The notes under the pieces were generated by a model, which was not told the origin of the DNA, did not search any database, and saw nothing but the letters and a program-made list of their open reading frames with translations. From positions 698,056 through 751,997 of the forward strand of contig NZ_KN150731.1 of assembly GCF_000754805.1 (NCBI RefSeq): 53,942 nucleotides of DNA, read 5' to 3'. Source of the stretch: Yersinia frederiksenii ATCC 33641. GTDB lineage: Bacteria; Pseudomonadota; Gammaproteobacteria; Enterobacterales; Enterobacteriaceae. Numbering within the stretch: the first letter of the stretch is position 1; the number at the start of each line of letters is the position of its first letter. This document shows, piece by piece, positions 7,838 through 16,988 of this stretch. The translations under genes and the position numbers were made by a program.

Positions 7838-9046
7838 ATGAGTCAGGGGAAAAACAATAGTTTGATGCTGCTGGTTCTGGTATTGATTGGCCTGAATATG
7901 CGCCCGCTCTTAACTTCTGTTGGCCCGTTACTGCCTCAGCTACAACAAGCTACTGGCATCAGTTTCGGCGTGGCCTCACTGCTTACAGCGCTCCCTGTCG
8001 TGGCAATGGGTATCATGGCTCTGACTGGTGGCTGGATAGGCAAATATCTCAATGAGCGCAACAGTGTGGCACTAAGCTTACTGATGATCGCCATTGGCTC
8101 TTTGTTACGCGAAAGCGCTCCGCGCAGTAGCCTATTACTCAGTAGCGCACTCCTTGGTGGTATTGGTATCGGTATGATTCAAACTATCATGCCGACGATT
8201 ATCAAACGTCTGTTTAGCCAGCGTATGCCACAAGTCATCGGCTTATGGTCTGCAACGTTAATGGGGGGCGGCGGCTTGGGAGCAGCCTTGACACCCTGGC
8301 TGGCGCAACATAGTTACCACTGGTATCACGCATTGGCTTGGTGGGGATTACCGGCCATCATTGCACTTATTGGTTGGTGGCTACAATGCAACACACTGAA
8401 TTCAGTCGCGCATACCTCTGCATCTACGTTACCAGTTCGCATACATATCAGCCCGCGGGCGTGGGTATTAGGTTTATATTTCGGCCTAATTAACGGCGGT
8501 TACACCAGCTTGATTGCCTGGTTACCACCTTACTATATACAACTCGGCTTCAGTGCTCAGTCTAGTGGTAGTTTACTGGCGTTAATGACACTCGGGCAGA
8601 CGTTGGGGGCATTAATTCTGCCGATGCTGGCAAATCGTCAGGACAGAAGAGGATTATTGTTATTCACGTTACTACTACAACTCATTGGTTTCTGTGGTTT
8701 TATCTGGCTACCACAGCAATTCGCCATACTATGGGCTGTCGTCTGCGGTATTGGGCTTGGTGGGGCATTTCCTTTATGTTTGGTGCTGGCTCTTGACCAT
8801 TCCCCCCACCACGAGATTACCAGGCGATTGGTGTCCTTTATGCAGGGAATAGGTTTTATTATCGCCGGGCTTTCGCCGTATTTATCCGGTCTGCTGCGAA
8901 GTTTGAGTGGAAACTATCTACTCGACTGGATGCTTCATGCTGGGTGCATTATTGGGCTGATAGTGCTGACTTTGCGTTTTACGCCATCGCGCTATCCGCA
9001 GCAATGGCGAACCCTCCCCCCCATGAACGAAGAAAAACAGGTTTGA
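7838..9046 (+). CDS. cynX: MFS transporter CynX
   Basis: A 402-residue inner-membrane protein with about 12 hydrophobic segments, major facilitator superfamily, CynX/NimT type. The opening (LMLLVLVLIGLNMRPLLTSV) is characteristic. It lies 183 nt downstream of cynS, a wider gap than in a tight operon, but same-strand and in the known cynTSX order. The role is probably cyanate or related anion transport; the exact substrate is not established even in E. coli. The ATG has an AGAGAGGAA ribosome-binding site. Confidence 0.88.
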   Translation: MSQGKNNSLMLLVLVLIGLNMRPLLTSVGPLLPQLQQATGISFGVASLLTALPVVAMGIMALTGGWIGKYLNERNSVALSLLMIAIGSLLRESAPRSSLLLSSALLGGIGIGMIQTIMPTIIKRLFSQRMPQVIGLWSATLMGGGGLGAALTPWLAQHSYHWYHALAWWGLPAIIALIGWWLQCNTLNSVAHTSASTLPVRIHISPRAWVLGLYFGLINGGYTSLIAWLPPYYIQLGFSAQSSGSLLALMTLGQTLGALILPMLANRQDRRGLLLFTLLLQLIGFCGFIWLPQQFAILWAVVCGIGLGGAFPLCLVLALDHSPHHEITRRLVSFMQGIGFIIAGLSPYLSGLLRSLSGNYLLDWMLHAGCIIGLIVLTLRFTPSRYPQQWRTLPPMNEEKQV

Positions 9047-9144
9047 TATCAGTAACTATTATTTTGCTTCCTAGAACGCGGCTAACGAAAGTTGCCGTGC
9101 TCTATTAAGGAAATCACTGTTACAGCCTTCTCCTGCATCAACTT

Positions 9145-10755
9145 TTACAGCAAAAGCTCACGCAACAAGAACTTTTTAATTTTACCCGAAGCGGTGCGCG
9201 GTAAATGATCCACCAGCTCTAGCCGTTCAGGATATTTATACTTGGCTACCCGCCTGCTGCGGAAGAAGTCAATCATCGCAGCAAAGGTTAAAGGGACGTC
9301 AGGGTCACGGAGTACCACATAAGCGCAGGCCCTTTCACCCAACCGCTCATCTGGCATAGCTACCACGCCAACATCCTGCACCAAAGGGTGCAATAGCAGG
9401 ATCTCTTCTACCTCGCGACTGCTAATATTCTCACCACCACGAACAATAATATCTTTTTTTCTACCGGTTATTTTGATGTATCCCTCTTCATCCATTCGAC
9501 AAAGATCGCCACTGTAATACCAGCCTTCTTCATCTAATGCTTGAGCAGTCAGTTCCGGTTCCCCCAGATAGCCGACAAAGACATTAGGGCCACGAGAAGC
9601 TTCTTCGCCTTCTTCACCATAAGGAATGGTTTTGCGCGCTTTATCGACAACTTTAATTTCGACCCCTAACACCGCAGTGCCATCGGTATTCACCACTCGG
9701 GATAGCGGATCATCCAGTTTAACCACTGCATGAGGTGAACTTTCCGTGGCACCATAGACACTCAGCAACTTTATGCCAGCCTGTAAACAGTCGCGGGTAA
9801 TCTGTTTCGGGATAGTCGTGCCACCACACAAAAAGAAGCGCAGTGAAGAGATATCGTAAGGTTGTTGCTGCACAGTACACAACAGGTCGTAAACAAAGGG
9901 CGTCGCACCCATCACGCAGGTGCATTTTTCCCGCGCTAACAATGTCAGGCAGTCGATCGGATTAAAGATATCCAATAGCACACTGCGAGCACCAATAATA
10001 AAAGGCGCAGTCACACCATGCAGAAACCCAGTCGCATGCCCCAGCGGGGCGGGCATTAAGATGGTATCCATCCAGTTCAGATTCAACGTCGCACAATAAG
10101 CGCGCTCGCTAGCCAGCACATTATTATGTGTGAGCATTACACCTTTAGGGACACCCTCGGTACCAGAAGTAAACAGCACCACCGCCAATTCATCGCCATG
10201 AACTTTCACCGGATTTTCCAGTGGAGAATAATCGCGCAACAATTGACTGAGTGATGGTAATGAAGTTGCAGGCGCCAGTTTATCCACCGCCACCACTTGT
10301 TGTAGATAGGGAAGCTGGGAACGCAGCGGCGTAATCATCGCCACAGGGTCGGTATTTTTGAACAGGGTTGGGACGAATAAAACACGCGCCTGACTTTTAT
10401 TCAGAGTCCAGATAAGTTCAGTTTCGCGGTAAGCGGGCAACAAAGGAACCGAGACGGCACCGGTTTTGAGGCAAGCCAGATAGATGAGTGTGAACTCACT
10501 CCAGCCCGGCAGTTGAAAAGCCACTCTATCACCGGGTTGAATACCACAATCCAATAAATAAGCAGCAAGGCAAGCCGCAGCCCGATCCAATGCGGCATAA
10601 GTATATGATGCCCCTTGATTATCAATGACAGCTATCTTTTCAGGGGCAACTTTAACCGAATGATGCCAGTAATCCGCCAGTGAAGCATCGCCCCAGTAAC
10701 CCTGCCGCCGATACTCTTCCCTACGTGCATCATTAAGTTTAATTGTGACAGTCAT
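9145..10755 (-). CDS. fadK: Acyl-CoA synthetase FadK (short/medium-chain)
   Basis: A 536-residue member of the AMP-forming acyl-CoA synthetase family. Motifs in order: P-loop-like LFTSGTEGVPKGVMLTH, YGATESSP, YYSGDL, GRKKDIIVRGGENIS, and the catalytic lysine in the C-terminal PRTASGKIKKF. It activates fatty acids to acyl-CoA through an acyl-adenylate. Its place as the last gene of the ydiQRST block is that of E. coli fadK (ydiD), the synthetase linked to anaerobic beta-oxidation of shorter chains. CaiC is a related alternative, but the neighbours favour FadK. Confidence 0.88.
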   Translation of the reverse strand: MTVTIKLNDARREEYRRQGYWGDASLADYWHHSVKVAPEKIAVIDNQGASYTYAALDRAAACLAAYLLDCGIQPGDRVAFQLPGWSEFTLIYLACLKTGAVSVPLLPAYRETELIWTLNKSQARVLFVPTLFKNTDPVAMITPLRSQLPYLQQVVAVDKLAPATSLPSLSQLLRDYSPLENPVKVHGDELAVVLFTSGTEGVPKGVMLTHNNVLASERAYCATLNLNWMDTILMPAPLGHATGFLHGVTAPFIIGARSVLLDIFNPIDCLTLLAREKCTCVMGATPFVYDLLCTVQQQPYDISSLRFFLCGGTTIPKQITRDCLQAGIKLLSVYGATESSPHAVVKLDDPLSRVVNTDGTAVLGVEIKVVDKARKTIPYGEEGEEASRGPNVFVGYLGEPELTAQALDEEGWYYSGDLCRMDEEGYIKITGRKKDIIVRGGENISSREVEEILLLHPLVQDVGVVAMPDERLGERACAYVVLRDPDVPLTFAAMIDFFRSRRVAKYKYPERLELVDHLPRTASGKIKKFLLRELLL

Positions 10756-10871
10756 TCTTTTATCTCACTTATTAACAGCAACTGCGCGGTGTCGTGGTAT
10801 CTGTGATTGTTTTTGTGATGCAGAAAGGTGGCCTACGAATAGGCCAGGTATAAGAACAACCAATGCAGGCG

Positions 10872-11165
10872 TTAGCCGAAGCGGAACTCAACACCAAAAG
10901 TACCCTGCGGATATTCCCATTTTTCCAAAATAGTATCGCCACACAGCACTCGGCAAGTGCCACATTCCAGACATCCGGCATAATCAAAATGAATATTGCC
11001 ATCACTGTCTTGCTTGTAGAGCCCGGCAGGACAGGCGTTAATCAGTTTGCGGAACTGCTCTCGGTCAGGGTTAGCAACCAGTACAATGTGTGGATTGCTT
11101 TCATCCACGCGAAATTTATTAATACCCAGTTTTACATCGACATTGACGGTATTTTTACTGTTCAT
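10872..11165 (-). CDS. ydiT: Ferredoxin-like protein YdiT (FixX family)
   Basis: A 97-residue iron-sulphur protein of the FixX type. It has CLECGTCRVLC and an upstream ACPAGLY, giving one 4Fe-4S cluster. The start codon overlaps the ydiS stop (ATGA), indicating translational coupling with the flavoprotein that should be its electron partner. With ydiQ, ydiR and ydiS it makes a FixABCX-like electron-transfer chain for the acyl-CoA dehydrogenase. Confidence 0.9.
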   Translation of the reverse strand: MNSKNTVNVDVKLGINKFRVDESNPHIVLVANPDREQFRKLINACPAGLYKQDSDGNIHFDYAGCLECGTCRVLCGDTILEKWEYPQGTFGVEFRFG

Positions 11166-12451
11166 AGTGCCGTTGCCCCCTTGATTCCGTCCTTCAGCAG
11201 ATTAATCAGCCCGACCTTTTTGGCCCGGTTTAATATCTTCGAACGTATAGGTTTGCTTGGGCTACCATCAATAATGAACATATCAGCCATAATGTCGGCG
11301 ACCATGCGAGGGTATTGCGTAAACATCCGCGGGTTCTCCATCATGGCTGGCATCTTGCGAAAATGATGCATATCCTGCATCACAAAGCTTTGCTCCAGTT
11401 TTTTCTGGTAGCCCATCAGCCCAGTGGCGGAGAAATCCTGCTGTTTTTTCGCTTCAATGGCGGTCAGTGCGGCAGCTTCTGCCGACGCAATCGCTAAATC
11501 CATACCGCGAATGGTATAACCCAGATTTAGGCACAGCCCCGCAGCATCACCGACAATCATCACGCCATCATTCACCAGCGGCGGAATCATCGCTAATCCC
11601 CCTTCAGGAACGACATGGGCCGAATATTCCAGTAGCGTACCGCCTTGAATAAGTGGGCGAATAGCCGGATGCTGTTTAAAATCTTCCAACATTTGTGGAA
11701 CAGTTTTGCTGGCGTGCTCAATGTCAGCGAGCCCGCAAACCAATCCCAGGGAGATTGAATCCCGGTTGGTGTAAAGGAATCCGCCCCCCATCAAACCATT
11801 CGAGGGTGAACCTGCAAACAACCACGCGGCCCCCTCACCTGCAGAGAGATTGAAGCGGTCTTCTATTTGAGATGGCGACAGAGCAATCAGCTCTTTAACC
11901 CCGACGGCATAATGATGAGGCGAAGGCGGCGGCACCATGCCAATTGAGCGTCCAAGCAGCGAATTAACGCCATCGGCCAAAATGACAATGTTCGCTTCCA
12001 ACGAATCTTCACCAGCCTGCACACCGGTAACCCGGTTGCCATCACGGAGTAAAGCATCGACTCTGACACCGGGGATAAATTGCACCCCAGCTTCTTCTGC
12101 TTTCTCCATTAACCACGGGTCGAACCGATTGCGCAGCACGGTGTAAGAGGCTTTATGTGGAACATCCGGCTGTTCACTATGAAAATCCAGCGTGACGGCG
12201 CTTTCATCCGTGAGAAACGAAATCTTTTCTTTAGTGACTTTACGCTCGACCGGTGCCTCTTGTGCAAAGCCCGGCATAATTCTCTCCAGGCTGTGTGCGT
12301 AGAGACGCCCTCCCGTCATGTTTTTACTTCCGGCAGTATTCCCGCGCTCAATGACCAGCACATCCAGCCCCGCTTTGGCCATAACATAGCCTGCGATACA
12401 ACCCGCGACCCCAGCGCCCACGACGATGGCATCAAACTTTTCTTCCGACAT
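11162..12451 (-). CDS. ydiS: FAD-dependent oxidoreductase YdiS (FixC family)
   Basis: With the start at 12451 (MSEEKFDAIVVGAG) the protein is 429 residues, the length of E. coli YdiS. An AGGGAG ribosome-binding site lies 7 nt upstream; the longer frame to 12520 has no such site. The N-terminal GAGVAGCIAGYVMAKAGLDV is an FAD-binding Rossmann motif, and GDAAGLCLNLGYTIRGMD is the second FAD motif. It resembles ETF:quinone oxidoreductase and probably passes electrons from the YdiQ/YdiR flavoprotein to the quinone pool together with YdiT. Confidence 0.9.
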   Translation of the reverse strand: MSEEKFDAIVVGAGVAGCIAGYVMAKAGLDVLVIERGNTAGSKNMTGGRLYAHSLERIMPGFAQEAPVERKVTKEKISFLTDESAVTLDFHSEQPDVPHKASYTVLRNRFDPWLMEKAEEAGVQFIPGVRVDALLRDGNRVTGVQAGEDSLEANIVILADGVNSLLGRSIGMVPPPSPHHYAVGVKELIALSPSQIEDRFNLSAGEGAAWLFAGSPSNGLMGGGFLYTNRDSISLGLVCGLADIEHASKTVPQMLEDFKQHPAIRPLIQGGTLLEYSAHVVPEGGLAMIPPLVNDGVMIVGDAAGLCLNLGYTIRGMDLAIASAEAAALTAIEAKKQQDFSATGLMGYQKKLEQSFVMQDMHHFRKMPAMMENPRMFTQYPRMVADIMADMFIIDGSPSKPIRSKILNRAKKVGLINLLKDGIKGATAL

Positions 12452-12550
12452 TGCTTGACTCCCTACCCCACCATGGTTGCCCCCCTTCTTCGCGGTGCCT
12501 CGGTGACACCGTAAAATCAAGGGGCAGACAGTAGCGGAATACTCAGGTGG

Positions 12551-13504
12551 TTAACGGGATAATTGTTCAATAAGGGCGGGGACCACTTTGTAAATGTCCC
12601 CAACCAAGCCATAGTCGGCATATTTGAAAATAGGTGCGTTTTTATCTTTATTGATAGCAATAATAGTTTTCGCACCATTGCCGCCCACCATGTGCTGAAT
12701 CTGCCCGGAAATACCCAAGGTTAAGTAGAGATCGGATTTCAGCAACACGCCGGAGACCCCGATATAGCGCTCGCGTTCCATCCAGTGTTCACCTTCAGCT
12801 ATAGGCCGCGAACATCCCACTTCCGCTCCTATCACCGTAGCCAATTCCTGAACCATGCTAAGGTCAGCCTGTGATACCAAACCACGACCAATCCCCACCA
12901 CACGCTTGGCTTTACTCAGGTCAACGCTGCTTAATGACTTGGTGCGGCGCTCCTTACACAAGATTTCCTGACGAGGAGTCACATAATTTGCCTGATAGAC
13001 AGTGCAGTCGTGAGATGAGTTGGCCGTAATTGGTTCGACGGCCCCCGGTGCCAACGTGACAATAGCTATCGGTGTAATAATTTTCTCTCGGCCAAAGGCC
13101 AGCCCACCATACATCCGGTGCTCAGCGAAGGTGCCTTCATCATTGACTGACAATGAAGTGACATCATTAACCACCGCCGCGTCGAGTAAAACCCCCAACC
13201 TGGCTGCCAGTGCTTTGCCACGCTTGGTTGCTGACATCAAGATCAAGGTGACAGGCGTTTGTGCTGCTGTGGGTTTTTCTATTAGAGAAACCAAGGTTTC
13301 AGCATAATTCTCTACCCGCTGTAGCGCAGATTGCTCTGCCAAGACATAGAGGACGTCTGCACCTAGCGGTTTAACGAACGGGACGGCTTCAGCGCCTTGA
13401 ACCAGAACATTAACCTGCTCTCCCCACTGACGCGCTCCCGCTAATAACTCGGCGTAGCGATCAAGATTGTCGCTGAACACCCATACACTCGTTAATTTGC
13501 TCAT
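12551..13504 (-). CDS. ydiR: Electron transfer flavoprotein alpha subunit-like YdiR
   Basis: A 317-residue ETF alpha-like protein (FixB family) starting MSKLTSVWVFSDN; an in-frame ATG two codons upstream (13510) is also possible because GGAGAAAA precedes both. The C-terminal FAD-binding region is clear: VGIGRG, GCSRPIAEG, GISGQIQHMVG, and INKDKNAPIFKYADYG. It pairs with the YdiQ beta subunit, 22 nt upstream, and accepts electrons from the acyl-CoA dehydrogenase YdiO. Confidence 0.92.
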   Translation of the reverse strand: MSKLTSVWVFSDNLDRYAELLAGARQWGEQVNVLVQGAEAVPFVKPLGADVLYVLAEQSALQRVENYAETLVSLIEKPTAAQTPVTLILMSATKRGKALAARLGVLLDAAVVNDVTSLSVNDEGTFAEHRMYGGLAFGREKIITPIAIVTLAPGAVEPITANSSHDCTVYQANYVTPRQEILCKERRTKSLSSVDLSKAKRVVGIGRGLVSQADLSMVQELATVIGAEVGCSRPIAEGEHWMERERYIGVSGVLLKSDLYLTLGISGQIQHMVGGNGAKTIIAINKDKNAPIFKYADYGLVGDIYKVVPALIEQLSR

Positions 13505-13526
13505 AATCATTTTTCTCCGTATCGGG

Positions 13527-14291
13527 TTAGTTCAGCACTTTTCTCAAGTGCTCTGCCAATTCAGCAATGGCTTCTGGGGAGTCATTTTCAATAATGATGT
13601 GCTTACGTTCAGCTTGCGGTGGTACTTGGACATTGGCCAGTTCGGTATAAGGTTGAGTTGGTGTCCAGTCGATATCACTGGCTTTCCAATGTGTTACCGG
13701 TTTTTTCCCAGCGCCAAGAATGGCTTTCATGGTAGGAACTTTAGGAACGTTAATATCCGAAGCCACACAGAGTACCGCTGGAAGTGGTAACTCCAGCACT
13801 TCAACTTCCTCTTCCAAAGTACGTTCAATCAGGACTCGTCCATCCATCAGTTGGATACTACTGACGGCATTAACCGTGGGAAGTTGCAGCATTTCACCAA
13901 CCAATAATCCAACCTGCTGGGCATATAAATCACCGGAACCTTCACCAAATAACAACAGATCAAAACCTATTTTCTTGGCAGCGGTTGCCAAAGCCTGAGC
14001 CGTATCTTTGGGCAGTGCCAGCGCCAAAGAAGCATCCTGAAGCAAATACAATTCATGAGGGCCTCGTGATAACACGTCTTTACGCACTTTAGTATTTTCC
14101 AGGTATTCCCCCCCCACACTGAGTGCAACTACCTGACCTTCATCACCAGACAGTTGCATCGCCGCTTCAATAGCATTCAAGTCGAATTGGCTTATTTTCG
14201 GATCGGCGCGATCAAAATTGAGCTGGTGCTCGGCTGTGACTACAATGTCTTGCTCTTCCGGTACCAACTTAAAACAAGTTATAATTTTCAT
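13527..14291 (-). CDS. ydiQ: Electron transfer flavoprotein beta subunit-like YdiQ
   Basis: A 254-residue ETF beta-like protein (FixA family), the same length as E. coli YdiQ. Diagnostic stretches are KISQFDLNAIEAA, VLSRGPHELYL, and GEGSGDLYAQQVG in the nucleotide-binding domain. It is the first gene of the leftward ydiQ-R-S-T-fadK unit, and the ~550-bp region behind it holds the likely promoter and an FNR-like site. It is the beta subunit of the heterodimer with YdiR. Confidence 0.92.
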   Translation of the reverse strand: MKIITCFKLVPEEQDIVVTAEHQLNFDRADPKISQFDLNAIEAAMQLSGDEGQVVALSVGGEYLENTKVRKDVLSRGPHELYLLQDASLALALPKDTAQALATAAKKIGFDLLLFGEGSGDLYAQQVGLLVGEMLQLPTVNAVSSIQLMDGRVLIERTLEEEVEVLELPLPAVLCVASDINVPKVPTMKAILGAGKKPVTHWKASDIDWTPTQPYTELANVQVPPQAERKHIIIENDSPEAIAELAEHLRKVLN

Positions 14292-14526
14292 AGTATTTCC
14301 TATTATCTCAAACGGATATATAAGGCTAATGATGATATATTGATACTGAGTCAGAAAAATAACGACATGATAATATGTTTTAGTTACTAACTATCTTGCA
14401 AAAAAAACAGCACGGATATATCTGAGCTTTGATTTTTTATATTTAAATCGTGCTCTTATGATATATATAAAGATAAAAAACGATGCATTCGGCATTCGCT
14501 CCCTTGAAAATACTGCAAGGCAATAT

Positions 14527-14540
14527 GTGATATTCATCAA
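14527..14540. promoter_or_regulatory. FNR-like site upstream of ydiQ
   Basis: GTGAT-ATTC-ATCAA matches the FNR consensus TTGAT-N4-ATCAA at 9 of 10 fixed positions. It lies 236 nt upstream of the ydiQ start, in the only control region of the ydiQRST-fadK unit. Confidence 0.5.
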
Positions 14541-14635
14541 GAAAATGCGATGTACGTTTGAGAAAAAAACCTTACTTTTCGTGAAAAAATAAAATTAAAC
14601 TCGCATTGTGAAAATCATGTATTAATTTTGTATCT

Positions 14636-14653
14636 TATCAGTCAAATCTGATA
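14636..14653. promoter_or_regulatory. Dyad operator candidate upstream of ydiP
   Basis: TATCAG-TCAAAT-CTGATA is a perfect dyad with 6-bp arms about 190 nt upstream of ydiP. It could bind YdiP or another dimeric regulator; no consensus is known to me. Confidence 0.25.
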
Positions 14654-14839
14654 CAGCCATAAACCGTGAAATAGCGAATAATCGGTAAACCTCTTATTTT
14701 AAAACAGACTTCCCGCCACCATATTATCTTGCATGACGCACAAATAATCTTGTTTTGGCATGCTAAATTCGTGGTATATCTTGTTATCTGTTACATGAAA
14801 ATGACGATGTACATCTTACAGATTAATATGGAGGTAGCC

Positions 14840-15739
14840 ATGTATCAGCGCTGTTTTGACAATAAGTCAGATGCCATTTTTGAAAACGGACTTACACCTA
14901 AGCTCTCCAGATATGTGGTTAGCGATGACCCGAACTGGGAATCAGGTCATCATATGCATGAAGCCGAAACCGAACTGATCTACGTAAAGAAAGGCGTCGT
15001 CAAACTGACCATTGACTCATTAAACTATGTTGCTCAGGCTGGCGATATTATTGTTATTGAACGTGGTTGCTTGCATGCTCTGGCCTCTGACACAACTTCA
15101 CCCGCGACGACCTATGCCTGTGCTGTGTATGGTTTTAAAATAAATGGGCTTGAAGAGAATCGAATAATGCAGCCTAATTCCTACCCGGTGGTTTCTGCCG
15201 TTAAAAACAAAGATGTCATACATGAAATCAACATGCTATTACCCCAACAAAAGGATAATCTTTCATCCTCAGTTTATGATGCATTTGGCTCTCTTCTTAC
15301 TGTGATATTTTATGAGAATTTCAAAAGTGCCTACCGAACCAATACTGGCAATATAATCAAAGACGTGTTGGTAAAAGACATTCTGATTTATTTAAACAAT
15401 AATTACAGAGAAAAAATAACCTTAGAACAATTAGCAAAAAAATTCCGGGCCAGTGTCAGCTATATCTGCCATGAATTCAGTAAAGAGTATCGGATTTCCC
15501 CCATCAACTATGTCATTAAGCGCCGGATAACAGAGGCAAAATTTGCATTGACCAATACGGATTTGTGTCTGAATGAAATTTCTTTCCGAGTTGGCTATGA
15601 AAACGTCGATCACTTCACGAAATTATTTATTCGCCATGTCGGTTGCTCGCCTTCTGAATATCGCAAACAGTTCAAGAGTGACCTTAACAAAGAAGAATAT
15701 ATCGCAGAATTTGGTGAACGCTCAGAAATGCTAACCTGA
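14840..15739 (+). CDS. ydiP: AraC-family regulator YdiP
   Basis: A 299-residue AraC/XylS regulator. A GGAGGT ribosome-binding site sits 5 nt before the ATG at 14840 (MYQRCFDNKSDAI), so the 37-codon upstream extension is not used. The N-terminal cupin sensor domain (HHMHEAETELIYVKKG, ERGCLHAL) is followed by a C-terminal pair of helix-turn-helix motifs, the second with NEISFRVGYENVDHFTKLF and the family signature GCSPSEYRK. It faces away from ydiQ and towards ydiO, so it is placed to control both halves of the ydi cluster. The inducer is unknown. Confidence 0.88.
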   Translation: MYQRCFDNKSDAIFENGLTPKLSRYVVSDDPNWESGHHMHEAETELIYVKKGVVKLTIDSLNYVAQAGDIIVIERGCLHALASDTTSPATTYACAVYGFKINGLEENRIMQPNSYPVVSAVKNKDVIHEINMLLPQQKDNLSSSVYDAFGSLLTVIFYENFKSAYRTNTGNIIKDVLVKDILIYLNNNYREKITLEQLAKKFRASVSYICHEFSKEYRISPINYVIKRRITEAKFALTNTDLCLNEISFRVGYENVDHFTKLFIRHVGCSPSEYRKQFKSDLNKEEYIAEFGERSEMLT

Positions 15740-15775
15740 GATTAATGGCAAACCTAATGGCTTTATTGCAAATTT

Positions 15776-15807
15776 AATCCGTCCACATTTCATAATGTGA
15801 ACGGATT
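15776..15807. terminator. Bidirectional hairpin between ydiP and ydiO
   Basis: Two 14-nt arms (AATCCGTCCACATT and its near-exact complement, one mismatch) flank TCAT in the 79-bp gap between convergent ydiP and ydiO. This is the expected place for a shared terminator, though T-runs are weak. Confidence 0.5.
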
Positions 15808-15818
15808 GTCAGAGCTAG

Positions 15819-16970
15819 CTACTTATTCTGATAGTCTTTTAGGATCTGACGGCCCGCAATATAAATCATTATTTCATCGGTCCCGCCACCAATTCGTTCG
15901 CAGCGAACATCACGCCAGAAGCGCGAAACGCGTGCATCATCGGTATAGCCAAGTCCGCCCATAATTTGTATTGCATCATCAATCACTTCCAGTGCAGTAC
16001 GAGCACAATATAATTTACACATAGCCGCACTGGTTCTTAGCGACTGATGCATATCAGCCTGCCATGCCACTTTAAGTACCATATTGCGCATGTTTTCAAT
16101 TTTTACCGCCATTAATACCAGTTTTTCCTGAATCATTTGGTTATGGCCAATTGGCTTACCAAACTGAATACGCTGGTTAGCATACTTGGCTGCATCCTCA
16201 AAAGCACATTCGGCAAAACCGGTGCTGCGAGCTGCATTAATCAGGCGCTCCATCTCAAAGTTATACATGACATTCAGGAAGCCCATTCCCTCTTCGCCAA
16301 CCATATCGCTTTCATCCACTTCGACATTGTCGAGATAGACTTCGCACGTGCTCAGCATGTGCCAACCAATTTTATGCAATGGGTTGATTTTAATACCAGG
16401 GCGATTCGACTCAACCCACCACAGCGTAAAGGCTTTTTTAGGATCTTTCGGTTCAGGATCCCGCGCCAGCACCAGCATATAAGGGTATTCTTTGGCTCCA
16501 GTAATAAAAGTCTTTTGGCCATTCAAATACACTTTGCCATTATTACGTGTATAGCTGGTCGTGGCGCTATTATTGTCTGAACCCGCACCCGGCTCGGTGA
16601 GGGCCAGAGCATAAGCCGGGTCACCGGTCGCGAGTGTACTTTCCGCAGTTTTCCGCAATTGTTCTGGTGAACCAAATCGCATCATACTGTGAATACATTG
16701 CCCATTAGTAATCAGAAATGCCGGTGCGCCACATTTTGAGACCTCCATTAACGCCAGCATTTGCGTGACATAATCAGCCGGGATCCCATTATATTCCTCC
16801 GGCACACCTAACAGAGAAATACCGTTATCAGATAACGCTCTCATAAATTCTTTAGGATAAGTTCCGGTTTGGTCGCAGGTCCTGAAATACTCTTCGGGGA
16901 AGTCATTGGTTATGAGTTCCCGAATACTTGCCAACAATAACTCTTGCTCTTCGGTTAAGCTAAAGTCCAT
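15819..16970 (-). CDS. ydiO: Acyl-CoA dehydrogenase YdiO
   Basis: The start at 16970 (MDFSLTEEQELLL) gives 383 residues, equal to E. coli YdiO, with AGGGGAG 8 nt upstream. The acyl-CoA dehydrogenase signatures are present: YALALTEPGAGSDN, FITGAKEYPY, and the C-terminal QIMGGLGYTDDARVSRFWRD. The position that carries the catalytic glutamate in short- and medium-chain enzymes (YEGT) is GGGT here, as in isovaleryl-CoA-type members, so the base probably lies elsewhere. It should oxidise an acyl-CoA and reduce the YdiQ/YdiR flavoprotein. It lies 18 nt behind ydiF in one operon. Confidence 0.92.
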   Translation of the reverse strand: MDFSLTEEQELLLASIRELITNDFPEEYFRTCDQTGTYPKEFMRALSDNGISLLGVPEEYNGIPADYVTQMLALMEVSKCGAPAFLITNGQCIHSMMRFGSPEQLRKTAESTLATGDPAYALALTEPGAGSDNNSATTSYTRNNGKVYLNGQKTFITGAKEYPYMLVLARDPEPKDPKKAFTLWWVESNRPGIKINPLHKIGWHMLSTCEVYLDNVEVDESDMVGEEGMGFLNVMYNFEMERLINAARSTGFAECAFEDAAKYANQRIQFGKPIGHNQMIQEKLVLMAVKIENMRNMVLKVAWQADMHQSLRTSAAMCKLYCARTALEVIDDAIQIMGGLGYTDDARVSRFWRDVRCERIGGGTDEIMIYIAGRQILKDYQNK

Positions 16971-16988
16971 ATTCTTCACTCCCCTATA

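Larger units (their letters stand above)
14292..14839. other. 548-bp AT-rich control region between ydiQ and ydiP
   Basis: A divergent intergenic region with no credible gene. It holds one FNR-like site (14527-14540) and a small dyad (14636-14653), both listed separately. The rest is AT-rich without further recognisable structure. A 37-codon extension of the ydiP frame into this region lacks a ribosome-binding site and is not counted as coding. Confidence 0.5.

Noticed and set aside
9068-9118. Hairpin between convergent cynX and fadK (CGGCTAAC / GTTGCCG)
   Set aside because: The stem is interrupted by a bulge and has no T-run, so it was not called as a terminator.
13020-13307. 95-codon + strand frame opposite ydiR
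   Set aside because: Complement of a well-supported ETF alpha gene; no ribosome-binding site or family likeness.
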